From JACCTU01 sp963700495 (GTDB taxonomy: Bacteria > Actinomycetota > Thermoleophilia > Gaiellales > Gaiellaceae), in the NCBI GenBank assembly GCA_963700495.1, contig CAVOXT010000001.1, positions 496,001 through 560,000 on the forward strand: DNA of 64,000 bases, read 5' to 3'. The notes beneath the pieces were generated by a model. It was not told the origin of the DNA. It did not search any database and was given only the letters and a program-made list of their open reading frames with translations. A program made the translations under genes and the position numbers. Each line of letters starts with the position of its first letter. Position 1 is the stretch's first letter. Below are positions 43,877 through 53,284 of the stretch, piece after piece.

Positions 43877-43909
43877 ATGGTCCAGTTTCGGACCGACGGC
43901 CCCCGGCTC

Positions 43910-44347
43910 CTAGGCGGCGAAGGCACGGTCCAGGTCGGCGAAGGTCCTCCGGAAGGCGCGGCCGATGCCGGCGGGGAGGATCAGCCGGTCGTAGATTCCG
44001 GCTGGTCCGGGACGCGGTTCGAACTCGGTCACCAGCCGATAGGCGAACCCCTCGCCGTCGCGCTCGAAGTGGCGTTCGTGCCGCGCGTCCGGGAGGCCGC
44101 GCTGCAGGCTCGTGTAGGTGACGAGGCTGTTCGGCTCGAAGCGCTCGAGCTTCATCGTCAGCTCGACCTCCCGTCCGACCAGCTTCGCCGTCAGACGTGC
44201 CGTGTCGCCTTCCGCGGACCACTTCGAGGTCGGGTCGAGCCGCACGAACCCGGGCCAGAACTGCGGCCAGTTCCGCGGGTCGGTGATGAACGAGAACCCG
44301 CGCTCGAGCGGGACCTCGAACCGATGGGCCCGCTCTACCCGGGGCAT
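43910..44347 (-). CDS. SRPBCC (polyketide cyclase/START-like) protein
   Basis: 145 aa. N-terminus RAHRFEVPLERGFSFITDPRNW and VGREVELTMKLERFEPNS fit the Bet v1-like helix-grip fold, which holds hydrophobic ligands. Antisense to the region after RNA copy 2. Stop TAG at 43910. Confidence 0.78.
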   Translation of the reverse strand: MPRVERAHRFEVPLERGFSFITDPRNWPQFWPGFVRLDPTSKWSAEGDTARLTAKLVGREVELTMKLERFEPNSLVTYTSLQRGLPDARHERHFERDGEGFAYRLVTEFEPRPGPAGIYDRLILPAGIGRAFRRTFADLDRAFAA

Positions 44348-44357
44348 GCGGGCGAGT

Positions 44358-45038
44358 CTACGCCTCGCGAATCACCGGGCTCGTCAGCGTTCCGATCCGC
44401 TCGATCTCGATCTCGACGGTGTCGCCGTCCTGCATCGGAAGAGGCGGGTCTCGGAAGATTCCGACGCCGGCCGGCGTGCCCGTCAGGATCAGGTCGCCCG
44501 GCTCGAGCGTGAACGCGCCGGAGGCATGGGCGATCAGCGCGGGCACGTCGAAGATCAGGTCGCTCGTGCTCGCGTCCTGGAGCAGCTCGGCGCCGAGCCG
44601 CTGGGTGATCCGTAGTCCCGGACCGTCGCCGAGCTCGTCGACCGGCACGAGCGCAGGCAGGAGGGGGCAGAACGTGTCGAAGCTCTTCGCGCGGACCCAC
44701 TGCTTGTCCCTGGCCTGGACCGTCCGCGCGCTGACGTCGTTCGCGACGGTGTACCCGGCGACGTGGGCGAGCGCGTCGTCGCGCGCGATCCGCCGCCCGC
44801 CGCGTCCGATCACCACGGCGAGCTCCGCCTCCGAGTCGACGTGCGCGTCCTCGCGCGGGAGCACGATCGCCTCGCCGGGTTCGATCAGCGCGGTCGCGAA
44901 CTTGGCGAACAGGATCGGCGCCTCGGGCAAATCGCGTCCTTGCTCGGCGGCGTGGTCGTGGTAGTTCAGCCCGACGCAGACGATCTTCCGCGGCCCGTCG
45001 ATCTCGAACTGCTCCCGCCAGAGCTCGCCGATCGTCAC
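44358..45038 (-). CDS. Fumarylacetoacetate hydrolase-family protein
   Basis: 226 aa. IVCVGLNYHDHAAEQ, metal ligands in VDSEAELAVVIG, GYTVANDVSARTVQ, KSFDTFCPLLPAL and GDLILTGTPAGVGIF are FAH signatures; probably hydrolyses or decarboxylates an acylpyruvate or 2-hydroxyhepta-dienedioate. GTG start overlaps the aminotransferase stop, so both belong to one operon. Confidence 0.88.
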   Translation of the reverse strand: MTIGELWREQFEIDGPRKIVCVGLNYHDHAAEQGRDLPEAPILFAKFATALIEPGEAIVLPREDAHVDSEAELAVVIGRGGRRIARDDALAHVAGYTVANDVSARTVQARDKQWVRAKSFDTFCPLLPALVPVDELGDGPGLRITQRLGAELLQDASTSDLIFDVPALIAHASGAFTLEPGDLILTGTPAGVGIFRDPPLPMQDGDTVEIEIERIGTLTSPVIREA

Positions 45039-46159
45039 AGGAGCGCCTTCGACAGCCGCTCGAGGCCGAGCTCGAAGACGTCGTCTGTGACCGCGAGCGA
45101 GATCCGCGCCCAGCCCTCGCCGTTTGCCCCGAAGCCCTCCCCGGGCGCGAGCGCGAGGCGGTGCTCGGTGAGCAGCCGCTCGGCGGTCAGCCCGGGCGGC
45201 AGCTCGATCCAGACGTAGAACGTCCCCTCGCTCGTCGCGGTGACCGGCAGCTCCCCGAGCACACGGTCGCGCCGAGCCTCGTACCGGGCGCGCCGCTCGT
45301 CGACCGACGCCTGCGGCCCGGTCAGAGCGGCGATCCCGGCTTCCTGCACGCCGCGGAAGACGCCGGCCCGGTGGTGGTCCTGGAACAGGTTGATCCGCTC
45401 GACGATCTCGGCGCTGCCGACGACGAAGCCCAGCCTCCAACCCGCCATCCCGTACGACTTCGACATCGAGAACATCTCGACGCCGACGTCCTTCGCCCCC
45501 GGCGTCGCGAGGAAGCTCTCGGGCTCGCGCCTGTCGAAGACCAGGTCGCCGTAGGCGAAGTCGTGCACGACCGCGGCACCGTAGCGCTCGGCGTACTCGA
45601 CGGCCGCGGCGAACGCGCCCCCGGCGACACAGACCGCGCACGGGTTCGACGGGTAGTTCAAGTAGACCGCACGCGCCGGCGGCGCCGCGTCGAAGTCGGG
45701 GACCACTCGGGCGGCTCGAGCGGTAACGCACCGAGCGTCGCACCCGAGAGGGCGACCCCCGAGAAGTAGTCCGGGTAGCCGGGATCCGGGAGCAGCACGG
45801 TGTCGCCGCGCTCGGCGAGCACGAGGCAGAGCTCGACCAGCGCCGTCTTCGTTCCCGGGGACGACGGCGACCTCGGTGGGCGGGTCGAGCTCAACGCGAT
45901 AGACGTCCCGGTACCGCTGCGCGACCGCTTCCTTCAGCTCGGGCATCCCGCGGAACTCCGGGTATCCGTGCGACCGCTCGTCTGCGACCGCCCGCTGCGC
46001 CGCTTCGATCACGTGCTCCGGCGGCCCGACCTCGGGGTTCCCGCGCCCGAAGTTGACGAGCGGCTCGCCGTCCTTCGCCGCCTCCGCGGAAACGCGGCCG
46101 AGCAGGGCGGTGAAGTACTGCTGCGGCAGCCGCTCGAGCCGGTCCGGACGTTCGCCCAC
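45035..46159 (-). CDS. Class I/II PLP aminotransferase, doubly frameshifted
   Basis: About 374 aa PLP enzyme. N-terminal VNFGRGNPEVGPPEHV, middle DPGYPDYFSGV in another frame, VYLNYPSNPCAV (Asn), HDFAYGDLVF, and the PLP-lysine motif SMSKSYGMAGWRLGFV. Frames: +1 near 45857 (CCCGGG-A-ACGAAG) and -1 near 45705; the two compensate, leaving both ends in one frame. GTG start. Substrate unknown. Confidence 0.85.
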   Translation of the reverse strand: MGERPDRLERLPQQYFTALLGRVSAEAAKDGEPLVNFGRGNPEVGPPEHVIEAAQRAVADERSHGYPEFRGMPELKEAVAQRYRDVYRVELDPPTEVAVVPGNEDGAGRALPRARRARRHRAAPGSRLPGLLLGGRPLGCDARCVTARAARVVPDFDAAPPARAVYLNYPSNPCAVCVAGGAFAAAVEYAERYGAAVVHDFAYGDLVFDRREPESFLATPGAKDVGVEMFSMSKSYGMAGWRLGFVVGSAEIVERINLFQDHHRAGVFRGVQEAGIAALTGPQASVDERRARYEARRDRVLGELPVTATSEGTFYVWIELPPGLTAERLLTEHRLALAPGEGFGANGEGWARISLAVTDDVFELGLERLSKALL

Positions 46160-46299
46160 GCGGCGATCTTGACGTTCAGGCGCAGTCTTTGACAGTGGGG
46201 CAGAGCACAGAGCCGCGACGGGCTCGGCGCTTTTTCGTGCGCGCACGTAAGGAACGGTGTGCGCCGGGGTTCTCCTCGTAAGCGAACGAAGGAGACCCC

Positions 46300-47163
46300 A
46301 TGAAGCGTGCACTCGTCATCATCCTCGGCCTCGCCCTCGCGGGCGGCGGCTCGGCCCAGGCGGGCCCCGGACCCGGACTCGGCTCGGGCCAAGGCTGTAA
46401 GGCACAGTGCATCAAGAGCGCTCTCGTCTGGTCGAAGGGGACGTCGGCCAAGATCCGCGTCCGCACCGACACGGCCGCGTTCATCAAGATCCGCGTCAGC
46501 GACCAGGCGCCCTGGCCCGCAACCCCGGCGCCGCACTTCTACACCGTCGACGCCTCCTCGTTCAGCGGCGCGCTGAAGACCGACTGGACGACGACGCTGA
46601 CCGGCCTCGACGCCGGCACCGTCTACCACATCGTCGTCGAAGCCCAGGACGCGAACGGCCGGACGGCGTTCCGCCAGGGGACGTTCAAGACGCTGAAGCG
46701 GAACGTCCTCATCACCTTCACGCAGATCAAGATCGTTTCCGACGCGGACAAGGGCGCCAACCGCGGCGAGATCGAGTTCCTCTTCCGCGCGAACCAGGTG
46801 TGGCACCCCGAGTTGCACCAGGGGGTCAGGAAGCTCCAGTCCGGCGACGTCCTCAAGCTCCCGGGGCGCGGCCTTCAGCTCCTGCTCCAGGACGCGCCGC
46901 GCTGGCTCGAGCTACGCGTCCAGGGAGTCGAGCATGACTGGACGACCTCGTACTGCTCCGACGGGGTGCCGCCCTTCCAAAGCCTCGGCTACGACGGCGA
47001 CTGCACCCAGCATGCGACTGCGCTCGAGATGTTCGACCTCGACAACCTCCCCGATCAGGGCGACTCGCTGCCCTCCCTTCACGACGCGGAGTTCTTCCTG
47101 GAGACGGACGACCACCGGCTCAAGTTCCGCGCCTACGGCACGATCGACGTCTCGTTCGGCTAG
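46300..47163 (+). CDS. Secreted protein with FnIII-like domain
   Basis: 287 aa. Signal peptide MKRALVIILGLALAGGGSAQA (20 shown: MKRALVIILGLALAGGGSAQ), then a fibronectin-III-like domain, about residues 40-130, with TTTLTGLDAGTVYHIVVEAQ and AFRQGTFKT. A C-terminal beta domain starts at NVLITFTQIKIVSDADKG and has a cysteine pair SYCSDG/GDCTQH. The function is unknown; probably cell surface or extracellular. A leader hairpin (GCGCGCAC with GTGTGCGC, about 46241-46266) precedes it, and a strong terminator follows. Confidence 0.75.
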   Translation: MKRALVIILGLALAGGGSAQAGPGPGLGSGQGCKAQCIKSALVWSKGTSAKIRVRTDTAAFIKIRVSDQAPWPATPAPHFYTVDASSFSGALKTDWTTTLTGLDAGTVYHIVVEAQDANGRTAFRQGTFKTLKRNVLITFTQIKIVSDADKGANRGEIEFLFRANQVWHPELHQGVRKLQSGDVLKLPGRGLQLLLQDAPRWLELRVQGVEHDWTTSYCSDGVPPFQSLGYDGDCTQHATALEMFDLDNLPDQGDSLPSLHDAEFFLETDDHRLKFRAYGTIDVSFG

Positions 47164-47180
47164 GTGTTTCGCTCCTGGCA

Positions 47181-47210
47181 CAGAGCCGTCACACACCCGT
47201 GACGGCTCTG
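47181..47210 (+). terminator. Hairpin after the FnIII gene
   Basis: CAGAGCCGTCAC and its exact complement form a 12-bp stem with a 6-base loop, 18 bases past the stop and 8 before the next ATG. No T-run. Confidence 0.7.
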
Positions 47211-47218
47211 CTGCTTCC

Positions 47219-47431
47219 ATGGTTCTCGTGGAAGCGACAGCCCGGCTCGGGGACCGGAGGCCGACCGTCCGCCAGGTCTACGCCCTCGCGGCGGCACTGT
47301 GCGAGCGACTGGGCGAGGAGTTTCCGACCTCGAGCGCGGACGCCTCCGAGCTGATCGAGCGACTACGGCGTGCGAACGGCCATCCCGCGCCCGCGCTCGA
47401 GGACTCTCGGCCGCGTCAAAGGCGTGCGTAA
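47219..47431 (+). CDS. Small hypothetical protein
   Basis: 70 aa: RPTVRQVYALAAALCERLGE forms a probable helical unit with a basic tail. ATG lies directly after the terminator hairpin. No family recognised; reality supported only by codon-like composition and an in-frame ATG. Confidence 0.45.
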   Translation: MVLVEATARLGDRRPTVRQVYALAAALCERLGEEFPTSSADASELIERLRRANGHPAPALEDSRPRQRRA

Positions 47432-47508
47432 AGAGCGACGGACACATTTCTCTCCGAGCGTGTCCCCGCGGTTGTAACTCGGTCTACAGAAACTCGAACC
47501 GTCAGCCG

Positions 47509-47733
47509 ATGAAGGGCGAACTGATGGCAATGCGTGACCACACAGCAAGTCGGTCAGAGCTCGCCGAGGAGATCATCCAGGGCCTGGAGGAGCGTGGGTT
47601 GCCTCCTGGGGCCTGGCTGATGGACGTCGCACGCGTGCGTCAGTCGCTACAAGATGCGGACAACCTGCTCCGCCGCCTCGAGGACGCGATCATTCGCTCC
47701 GCGGAGTCGACGTCTCTCCTGGACGAACGCTGA
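47509..47733 (+). CDS. Small helical hypothetical protein
   Basis: 74 aa, mostly helical and acidic (SELAEEIIQGLEERGLPPGA; RQSLQDADNLLRRLEDAIIR). Alternative ATG at 47524 sits behind AAGGG. Tail-to-tail with the HTH regulator, 3' ends overlapping by 44 bases. Not recognised. Confidence 0.5.
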   Translation: MKGELMAMRDHTASRSELAEEIIQGLEERGLPPGAWLMDVARVRQSLQDADNLLRRLEDAIIRSAESTSLLDER

Positions 47734-48085
47734 TCCCGGTCAGCTCTTCTCGCTGACCGAGCAGCTCGACAAGCTGCTCATGCCGCCTCGCGGCCTCGTC
47801 GGCTGCTTCCCGCTGCTGCGCCTGGAGCTGGCCGAGGGCTGCGTTGACCGCCCGCGGGATCGAAGCCGGAGGCGTCGGCACGAGCTTGACGCCGACCGCG
47901 TCGAGAACCCGCAACAGCATCGAGCCGGCCGGATCGTGGCCCTCGACCTCCCAGCGGCGGATGTTCCGCCGGTCCGTGCCGACCGCGTACGCCAACTCAT
48001 CCTGCGTCAGCCCAGCTCGCTCGCGAAGCTCGCGGAGCCAGGTCCTGAACGCCGGATCGGTTTTCGCCGCAGAACCCCGAACCAT
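47690..48085 (-). CDS. XRE-family helix-turn-helix regulator
   Basis: 131 aa. A Cro/CI-type HTH, about residues 10-65: FRTWLRELRERAGLTQDELA followed by YAVGTDRRNIRRWEVEGH. The remaining C-terminus is a coiled-coil-like helix (LGQLQAQQREAADEAARRHE). Start ATG 48085 with GTG 48091 as alternative. Single gene; targets unknown. Confidence 0.75.
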   Translation of the reverse strand: MVRGSAAKTDPAFRTWLRELRERAGLTQDELAYAVGTDRRNIRRWEVEGHDPAGSMLLRVLDAVGVKLVPTPPASIPRAVNAALGQLQAQQREAADEAARRHEQLVELLGQREELTGISVRPGETSTPRSE

Positions 48086-48206
48086 CGCCACAGTTCGCTG
48101 GGTCCAACGTAGTTCGTGGAGCACGATTTGTCCAGTCGGAGCCTGTGACTCCGAACACACTTGAGTAGCGTCGTCAGTGGACAAGAGCATGGCCGGCCGA
48201 CGCGAC

Positions 48207-48573
48207 CTTCGCGGGCCGTGCGCTCTACGAGCTCGGCGCGTCGCTGCGCCGCCGCAACCAGCGCGCAGAGGGTCGCGAGTTCCTGCGGCGTGCGCTCGAG
48301 CTCGCGACGACGTGCGGCGCGCGTCTCGCGGAACAGGCAAGGCAGGAGCTCCTGGCCGCCGGTGCGAGGCCGCGCACCGCCTCGCTTCCGGCGCCGACTC
48401 GCTGACGCCGAGCGAGTCGCGCGTCGCGAGGATGGCCGCCGAGGGTTTGACCATCGCGAGATCGCGCATCCCCGGCGGCGGTCGAGGTGGACCTGGGCAA
48501 CGCCTACCGCAAGCTCGGCATCTCCTCGCGGATGCAGCTCGCGGACGCGCTCGCCGAGCCCGCGGCGACCTGA
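48207..48573 (+). pseudogene. Decayed C-terminal remnant of a LuxR-family regulator
   Basis: Scattered over three frames is the end of a large LuxR regulator: ALYELGASLRRRNQRAEGRE (helical repeat), then LTPSESRVARMAAEGL (HTH start) and VEVDLGNAYRKLGISSRMQL (HTH end). The DNA-recognition part between them is shortened by about 15 bases and out of frame, and nothing upstream supplies the ATPase domain. Unlike other frame breaks here, it needs several changes plus a truncation, so true decay is likelier than a single read error. Confidence 0.65.
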
Positions 48574-48656
48574 CTATCTCTTACGAAGGAGATTCGCGCC
48601 GAGCCGCGAAATGCATCGACTCCGTCGCTGACCGTTTCACTGGGGGTGATCTCACA

Positions 48657-49340
48657 GTGACGATCGAACGAGCGCTCAGACCGGGCGCAATCGCAGGGAT
48701 CGGCGTGCTCTGGGGCGCCTTTCTGGCGGCTCTCGGGGCCGGCGGGCTCGGCCTGCTCGTCGCCGTCCTGGCGGTCCTCGTGGCAGCGGCAGTCCTCGCC
48801 GTACCCTCCCGTTGGCACTTACTCCGTCTGCGGCTGCGTTCCGCAGCCGCGGCGACGGCCGCGCGTCGAGCGCTCGAGGCATGGGGGAGCCGCGCGCAAC
48901 GCGAGGCAAGCGCACTGGCAGCACGCGCGCGGCCGGTCGATCGTCCGCCGACACCGTCGGAGCTGCTCATGGAGAGCTCGCGACTTCGCCGAGACGGGAA
49001 GGTCCCGCAGGCCGTCGAAGCGGCGGCAAACGCCGCCGCAGGCTTCAAGGGAGTGGGGGACCCGCACGGCGAGGCGCTCGCGCTGAACTCACTCGCACTC
49101 GCGCTTGCCGCCGAGGGTCGGTTCGTCGACGCCGTCGACGCGCTCGACCGGGCGCGCGGCTTGCTCGCCCAGACAGACCATCGCCACGACGAGGGCCGTG
49201 TCCTCGCGAACCTCGGCGTCGTCCACCGAAGGGCGGGCGGCGCCGAGGCCGCGAAGCTCTGCCTCGCACAGGCGATCGAGCGGCTCGACTCGAACTCGCG
49301 GGAGTCCGAGCAGGCTGCCGCGCTGCTCCGCGCGAGCTGA
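48657..49340 (+). CDS. Membrane-anchored TPR protein
   Basis: 227 aa, GTG start. Two hydrophobic stretches near the N-terminus (GAIAGIGVLWGAFLAALGAG and LGLLVAVLAVLVAAAVLAV), then a basic linker and three tetratricopeptide-like repeats (DGKVPQAVEAAANAAAGFKG; GEALALNSLALALAAEGRF; DEGRVLANLGVVHRRAGG). TPRs would face the cytoplasm as a scaffold. Follows the LuxR remnant. Confidence 0.65.
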   Translation: MTIERALRPGAIAGIGVLWGAFLAALGAGGLGLLVAVLAVLVAAAVLAVPSRWHLLRLRLRSAAAATAARRALEAWGSRAQREASALAARARPVDRPPTPSELLMESSRLRRDGKVPQAVEAAANAAAGFKGVGDPHGEALALNSLALALAAEGRFVDAVDALDRARGLLAQTDHRHDEGRVLANLGVVHRRAGGAEAAKLCLAQAIERLDSNSRESEQAAALLRAS

Positions 49341-49369
49341 CTCAGCGCGGCCTCCGCGCGCTAGGGTCG

Positions 49370-50368
49370 GTGGCGAACGTGCGCATCGAGTCGTCAGTCA
49401 CCGCGCTCACGTGGATTCCCTCTGAGGCCGTCGAGGGCATGCCCAAGCTGCCGTTCTCGCTCGGGGTCACGCGCTACGACGAACCGCCGCCCGACGCGAT
49501 CACGAACCTCGACAAGCTGCGCGACAAGGACGCGTTCCGGCAGGCGAACGAGCTCCGCGCGTGGATCGAGGTCGAGGGCGGGCGCATCGTCGACTGCGGC
49601 TACGACGGACGCGGGCTCACGGGTGCCACCAGGCTCGAGCTCGGCCCGGCGAGCATGGCGTTTCCCGCGGTGCAGTTCCCGCTGATCCAGCCTGAGCCCG
49701 AGCTCGGCCCCGGCTGGGCGCGGTTCACGCAGACCGCGGGCGGACGGATGGGCCTGCCGGCGCCGCGGCGTGTGCGCGGCAAGCCGTACCTCCAAATCTC
49801 GCCGGCTTCGGCGTGGACGACGCTCCAGCTGATCATCTACACGGACGGCAAGTCGAACGGCTTCCTCGTCGGCGCGAGCCCGTTCCCTCGGCACTGGGTC
49901 TACGACAAAGAGGGGCAGCTCGTCGAGAAGTCGGGAACGATCGACTTCGAGAAGTGGTACCGCGAGTCCTACGGCGAGAACACGCCGTGGGGCGGTGAGG
50001 ACACGCCCGCCTTCGTGACCGCGATCGAGACCGAGCTCGAGCGCGACCTCTCCCAGGCGGTGATGGACATCAAGAAGCTCCCCAGGCGCACTCTCGAGCC
50101 GGGCGAGACCCTTGTCGAGCAGGGCGCCGAGGGGGACGACCTCTTCCTCGTGCTCGACGGTGCGCTGGACGTCGAGGTCGACGGGAAGACCGTCGCTCAA
50201 GTCGGGCCCGGCGCGATGCTCGGCGAGCGCGCGGCGGTCGAGGGCGGCCCCCGCACCGCGACGCTCAGGGCGGTGACGCCGTGCCGCCTCGCCGTTCTCT
50301 CACCCGATCAGATCAGCAAGTACGAGCTGACCGAGCTCGCGCTCACGCGCCGGCGAGAGGAACCGTGA
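49370..50368 (+). CDS. Protein with C-terminal cyclic-nucleotide-binding domain
   Basis: 332 aa. The N-terminal 225 residues (MPKLPFSLGVTRYDEPPPDA region) are an unfamiliar domain. Residues about 240-332 are a cNMP-binding jelly roll: LEPGETLVEQGAEGDDLFLV, GAMLGERAAVEGGPRTATLR, with the phosphate-cassette pattern GE(R)A...RTA. A TAGGGT -10-like element ends three bases before GTG 49370 (nine before GTG 49379), implying a leaderless transcript. It may sense cAMP, without HTH or channel. Confidence 0.75.
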   Translation: MANVRIESSVTALTWIPSEAVEGMPKLPFSLGVTRYDEPPPDAITNLDKLRDKDAFRQANELRAWIEVEGGRIVDCGYDGRGLTGATRLELGPASMAFPAVQFPLIQPEPELGPGWARFTQTAGGRMGLPAPRRVRGKPYLQISPASAWTTLQLIIYTDGKSNGFLVGASPFPRHWVYDKEGQLVEKSGTIDFEKWYRESYGENTPWGGEDTPAFVTAIETELERDLSQAVMDIKKLPRRTLEPGETLVEQGAEGDDLFLVLDGALDVEVDGKTVAQVGPGAMLGERAAVEGGPRTATLRAVTPCRLAVLSPDQISKYELTELALTRRREEP

Positions 50369-50435
50369 GCCGGTAGAAAAGCTTCCTCGGGAGGCGTATT
50401 GTCGGCGCAGCCGCCGACGACCCAGGGAGGCGCCG

Positions 50436-50897
50436 ATGCACGTCGCGATCACCGTCAACGGTGTTCAGCACGAAGCCGACGTTGAGCCCCGCACTCTGCT
50501 CGTGGACTTCATCCGCGACGGCCTCGGGCTCACCGGCACGAAGATCGCCTGCGACACCTCGCAGTGCGGTTCCTGCACCGTCAACCTCGACGGCACAGCT
50601 GTGAAGTCCTGCACCGTCCTCGCCGTCCAGGCGGATGGATCCTCGGTCACGACGATCGAAGGCCTGCCTTCGAACGGCACGCTTCATGCCGTCCAGGAGG
50701 CCTTCCGCGAGAAGCACGGGCTGCAGTGCGGCTTCTGCACTCCCGGGATGATCATGACGTCCGTCGACCTGCTGGAGCGCAATCCCAACCCGAGCGACGA
50801 CGAGATCCGGCACGCGCTCGAGGGGAATCTCTGCCGGTGCACCGGCTACGAGAACATCGTCCGAGCGGTCCGCGAGGCAGCGGAGGTGGCGGGATGA
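50436..50897 (+). CDS. coxS: CO-dehydrogenase-type 2Fe-2S subunit (CoxS-like)
   Basis: 153 aa. Plant-type ferredoxin cluster CDTSQCGSCTVNLDG (with a further Cys in KSCTVL) and the helical second cluster CGFCTPGMI...CRCTGYENIVRA. Passes electrons from molybdenum to FAD in xanthine-oxidase-family enzymes. ATG with GGGAGG ribosome-binding site; overlaps coxL. Confidence 0.92.
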   Translation: MHVAITVNGVQHEADVEPRTLLVDFIRDGLGLTGTKIACDTSQCGSCTVNLDGTAVKSCTVLAVQADGSSVTTIEGLPSNGTLHAVQEAFREKHGLQCGFCTPGMIMTSVDLLERNPNPSDDEIRHALEGNLCRCTGYENIVRAVREAAEVAG

Positions 50898-53274
50898 CCA
50901 TCACCGAAGAAGCGTCGACCACGCTCGTCGGCAAGCCGGTCAGGCGCGTCGAGGACGCCCGCCTGATCACGGGCGCCGCGAAGTACCTCGACGACCTCCA
51001 GCTGACAGGGATGACGCATGCCGCGATCCTGCGCTCGCCGTTCGCGCACGCGCGGATCAAGAGCATCGACACGACGAAGGCCGCCGCGCATCCGGGTGTG
51101 GTCGCCGTCTACACCGGCAAGGACTTCGAGCACCTCCCCGGGCTCCCGTGCGCATGGCAGGCGGGAGGCGTCGAGAACTTCGTCAACACGCCCAGGGTGC
51201 TCGAGATCGACCGCGTCATGCACACCGGCGCCGGGGTCGCGGTCGTCGTCGCGGAGAACCGGTACGCAGCCGAGGACGCGCTCGGTCTGATCGAGGTCGA
51301 CTACGAGCCGCTCGACGTCGTCGTCGACGTCGAGGCGGCGGTCGCCGACGGCGCGCCGCAGCTGCACGAGAACGCGCCCAGCAACATCGTGATGGACTGG
51401 ACGTGCGGCGACGCCGACTCGACCGACAAGGCGCTCGCCGAGGCGGACGTGGTCGTCAAGCAGCGGCTCGTCAACCAGCGCCTGATCCGGACGCCGATGG
51501 AAGTGCGCGGCGCCGCAGCGACGTACGAGCCCTCGACGGGCAGTACACGGTCTGGATGACGACGCAGACCACGCACATCATGCGGCTGCTGATGACGGCG
51601 TTCGTGTTCGGGATCCCCGAGAACAAGATGCGCTGCATCGCGCTGCACGTCGGCGGCGGCTTCGGGACGAAGATCGACCTCTACCACGAGTACGTGCTGG
51701 TGGCCGCCCTGGCCGAGAAGGTCGGCCGGCCGGTGAAGTGGATGGAGACGCGGAGTGAGAACTACGTCGCGACCACGCAGGGCCGCGACCACGTCACCTA
51801 CCTCGAGGTCGGCGCGAAGCGCGACGGGACGATCACCGCGCTGAAGGCGAAGACGTACGCGAACCTCGGCGGGATCCTCTCGACGATCGCGCCGGGGATC
51901 CCGACGACGCTCTACGGGCGGATGCTCTCCGGGGCCTACCGGATCCCGAACATCCACTGCCAGGTGCTCGGCGTCTACACGAACACCGCCATGGTCGACG
52001 CGTACCGTGGCGCGGGCCGGCCGGAGGCGACGTACGTCGTCGAGCGCGCCGTCGACCTCGTCGCGTCGGAGCTCGAGCTCGACCCGGTCGACGTCCGCCG
52101 CAAGAACTTCATCCCGCCGGACGCGTTCCCCTACGACCCGGGCATCCTCAACGGGCTCAAGTACGACACCGGGGACTACGAGAAGGCGCTCGACCGCGCG
52201 CTTCAGATCATCGGCTACGAGGACTTCCGAACCGAGCAGGAGAAGGCCCGCAAGCAGGGCCACTATCTCGGGATCGGCTTCTCGACCTACGTCGAGATCT
52301 GCGGCGCGGCGCCGTCCGCGTGGATCGGAACGGTCGGCGAGGGCTGGGGCGCGTCGATGTGGGAAAGCGCGAACGTGCGCGTGCACCTGACCGGCAAGGC
52401 GGTCGTCACGATCGGGACGCAGCCGCAGGGTCAGGGGCACGAGACGACCGCGAGCCAGATCGTCGCGTCGGAGCTCGGGATCCCGATCGAAGACGTCACG
52501 GTCGAGCTCGGCGACACGCAGGGGGCGCCGTTCGGCTACGGCACGTACGCCAGCCGAAGCGCCGCCGTCGGCGGAGTCGCCATCTACCACAGCCTCCAGA
52601 AGATCAAGGAGAAGGCGCGCCGGATCGCGGCGCACATGCTCGAGGCGCACGTCGACGACATCGTCTTCGAGGAAGGCAAGGCCTACGTGAAGGGCGCGCC
52701 CGAGACCGCGAAGACGATCCAGGAGATCGCCGGAGCGGCCGCGCTCGCGTACGACCTGCCCGAGGGCGAGGAGCCGTTCCTCGACGACACGACGTACTAC
52801 GACCCGCCGAACTGCACGTTCCCGTTCGGCACGCACATCGCGCTCGTCGAGGTCGACGCCGAGACCGGCGAGGTGTCGCTCCTGCGCTACGTCGCCGTCG
52901 ACGACGTCGGCAAGGTGATCAACCCGATGATCGTGGACGGGCAGGTCCACGGCGGAATTGCACAAGGCATCGCCCAGGCACTGTGGGAGAGCGGCGTCTA
53001 TGACGAGAACGGTCAGCTCGTGACGTCGAGCCTCCTCGACTACGCCATCCCGAAGGCGGACTTCTTCCCGCCGTTCGAGGTCGAACGCACGGAGACGCCG
53101 ACCGACGTCAACCCGCTCGGCATCAAGGGCGCGGGGGAGACCGGAACGATCGCCTCGACGCCGGCGGTCGTGAACGCGGTCATGGACGCGCTCGCACCGC
53201 TCGGAATCAGGCACGTCGACATGCCGCTCACGCCGGAGCGCGTGTGGCGGGCAATGCAGCAGGCGCAGGGATAG
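50894..53274 (+). CDS. coxL: Molybdopterin hydroxylase large subunit, form II CoxL-like, frameshifted
   Basis: Catalytic subunit of a xanthine-oxidase-family enzyme, about 793 aa. N-terminal TLVGKPVRRVEDARLITGAA and YLDDLQLTGMTHAAILRSPFA; molybdopterin contacts GGGFGTKIDLYHEY, QPQGQGHETTASQIVA and the terminal IKGAGETG with catalytic Glu. The active-site loop reads AYRGAGRPEATYVVE, the form II type, not the AYRCSFR of genuine CO dehydrogenase, so the substrate is uncertain. One base is missing near 51539 (GGGG read as GGG). Order S-L-M also fits form II. Confidence 0.9.
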
Positions 53275-53284
53275 GAGGAGCGCG

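Noticed and set aside
43877..44512. Plus-strand ORF beginning ATGGTCCAG after RNA copy 2
   Set aside because: The start context matches the Nudix gene, but the following residues are not Nudix-like and run antisense to a clear SRPBCC gene.
50894..53274. Genuine aerobic CO dehydrogenase
   Set aside because: Active-site loop is AYRGAGR (form II), not the form I AYRCSFR motif.
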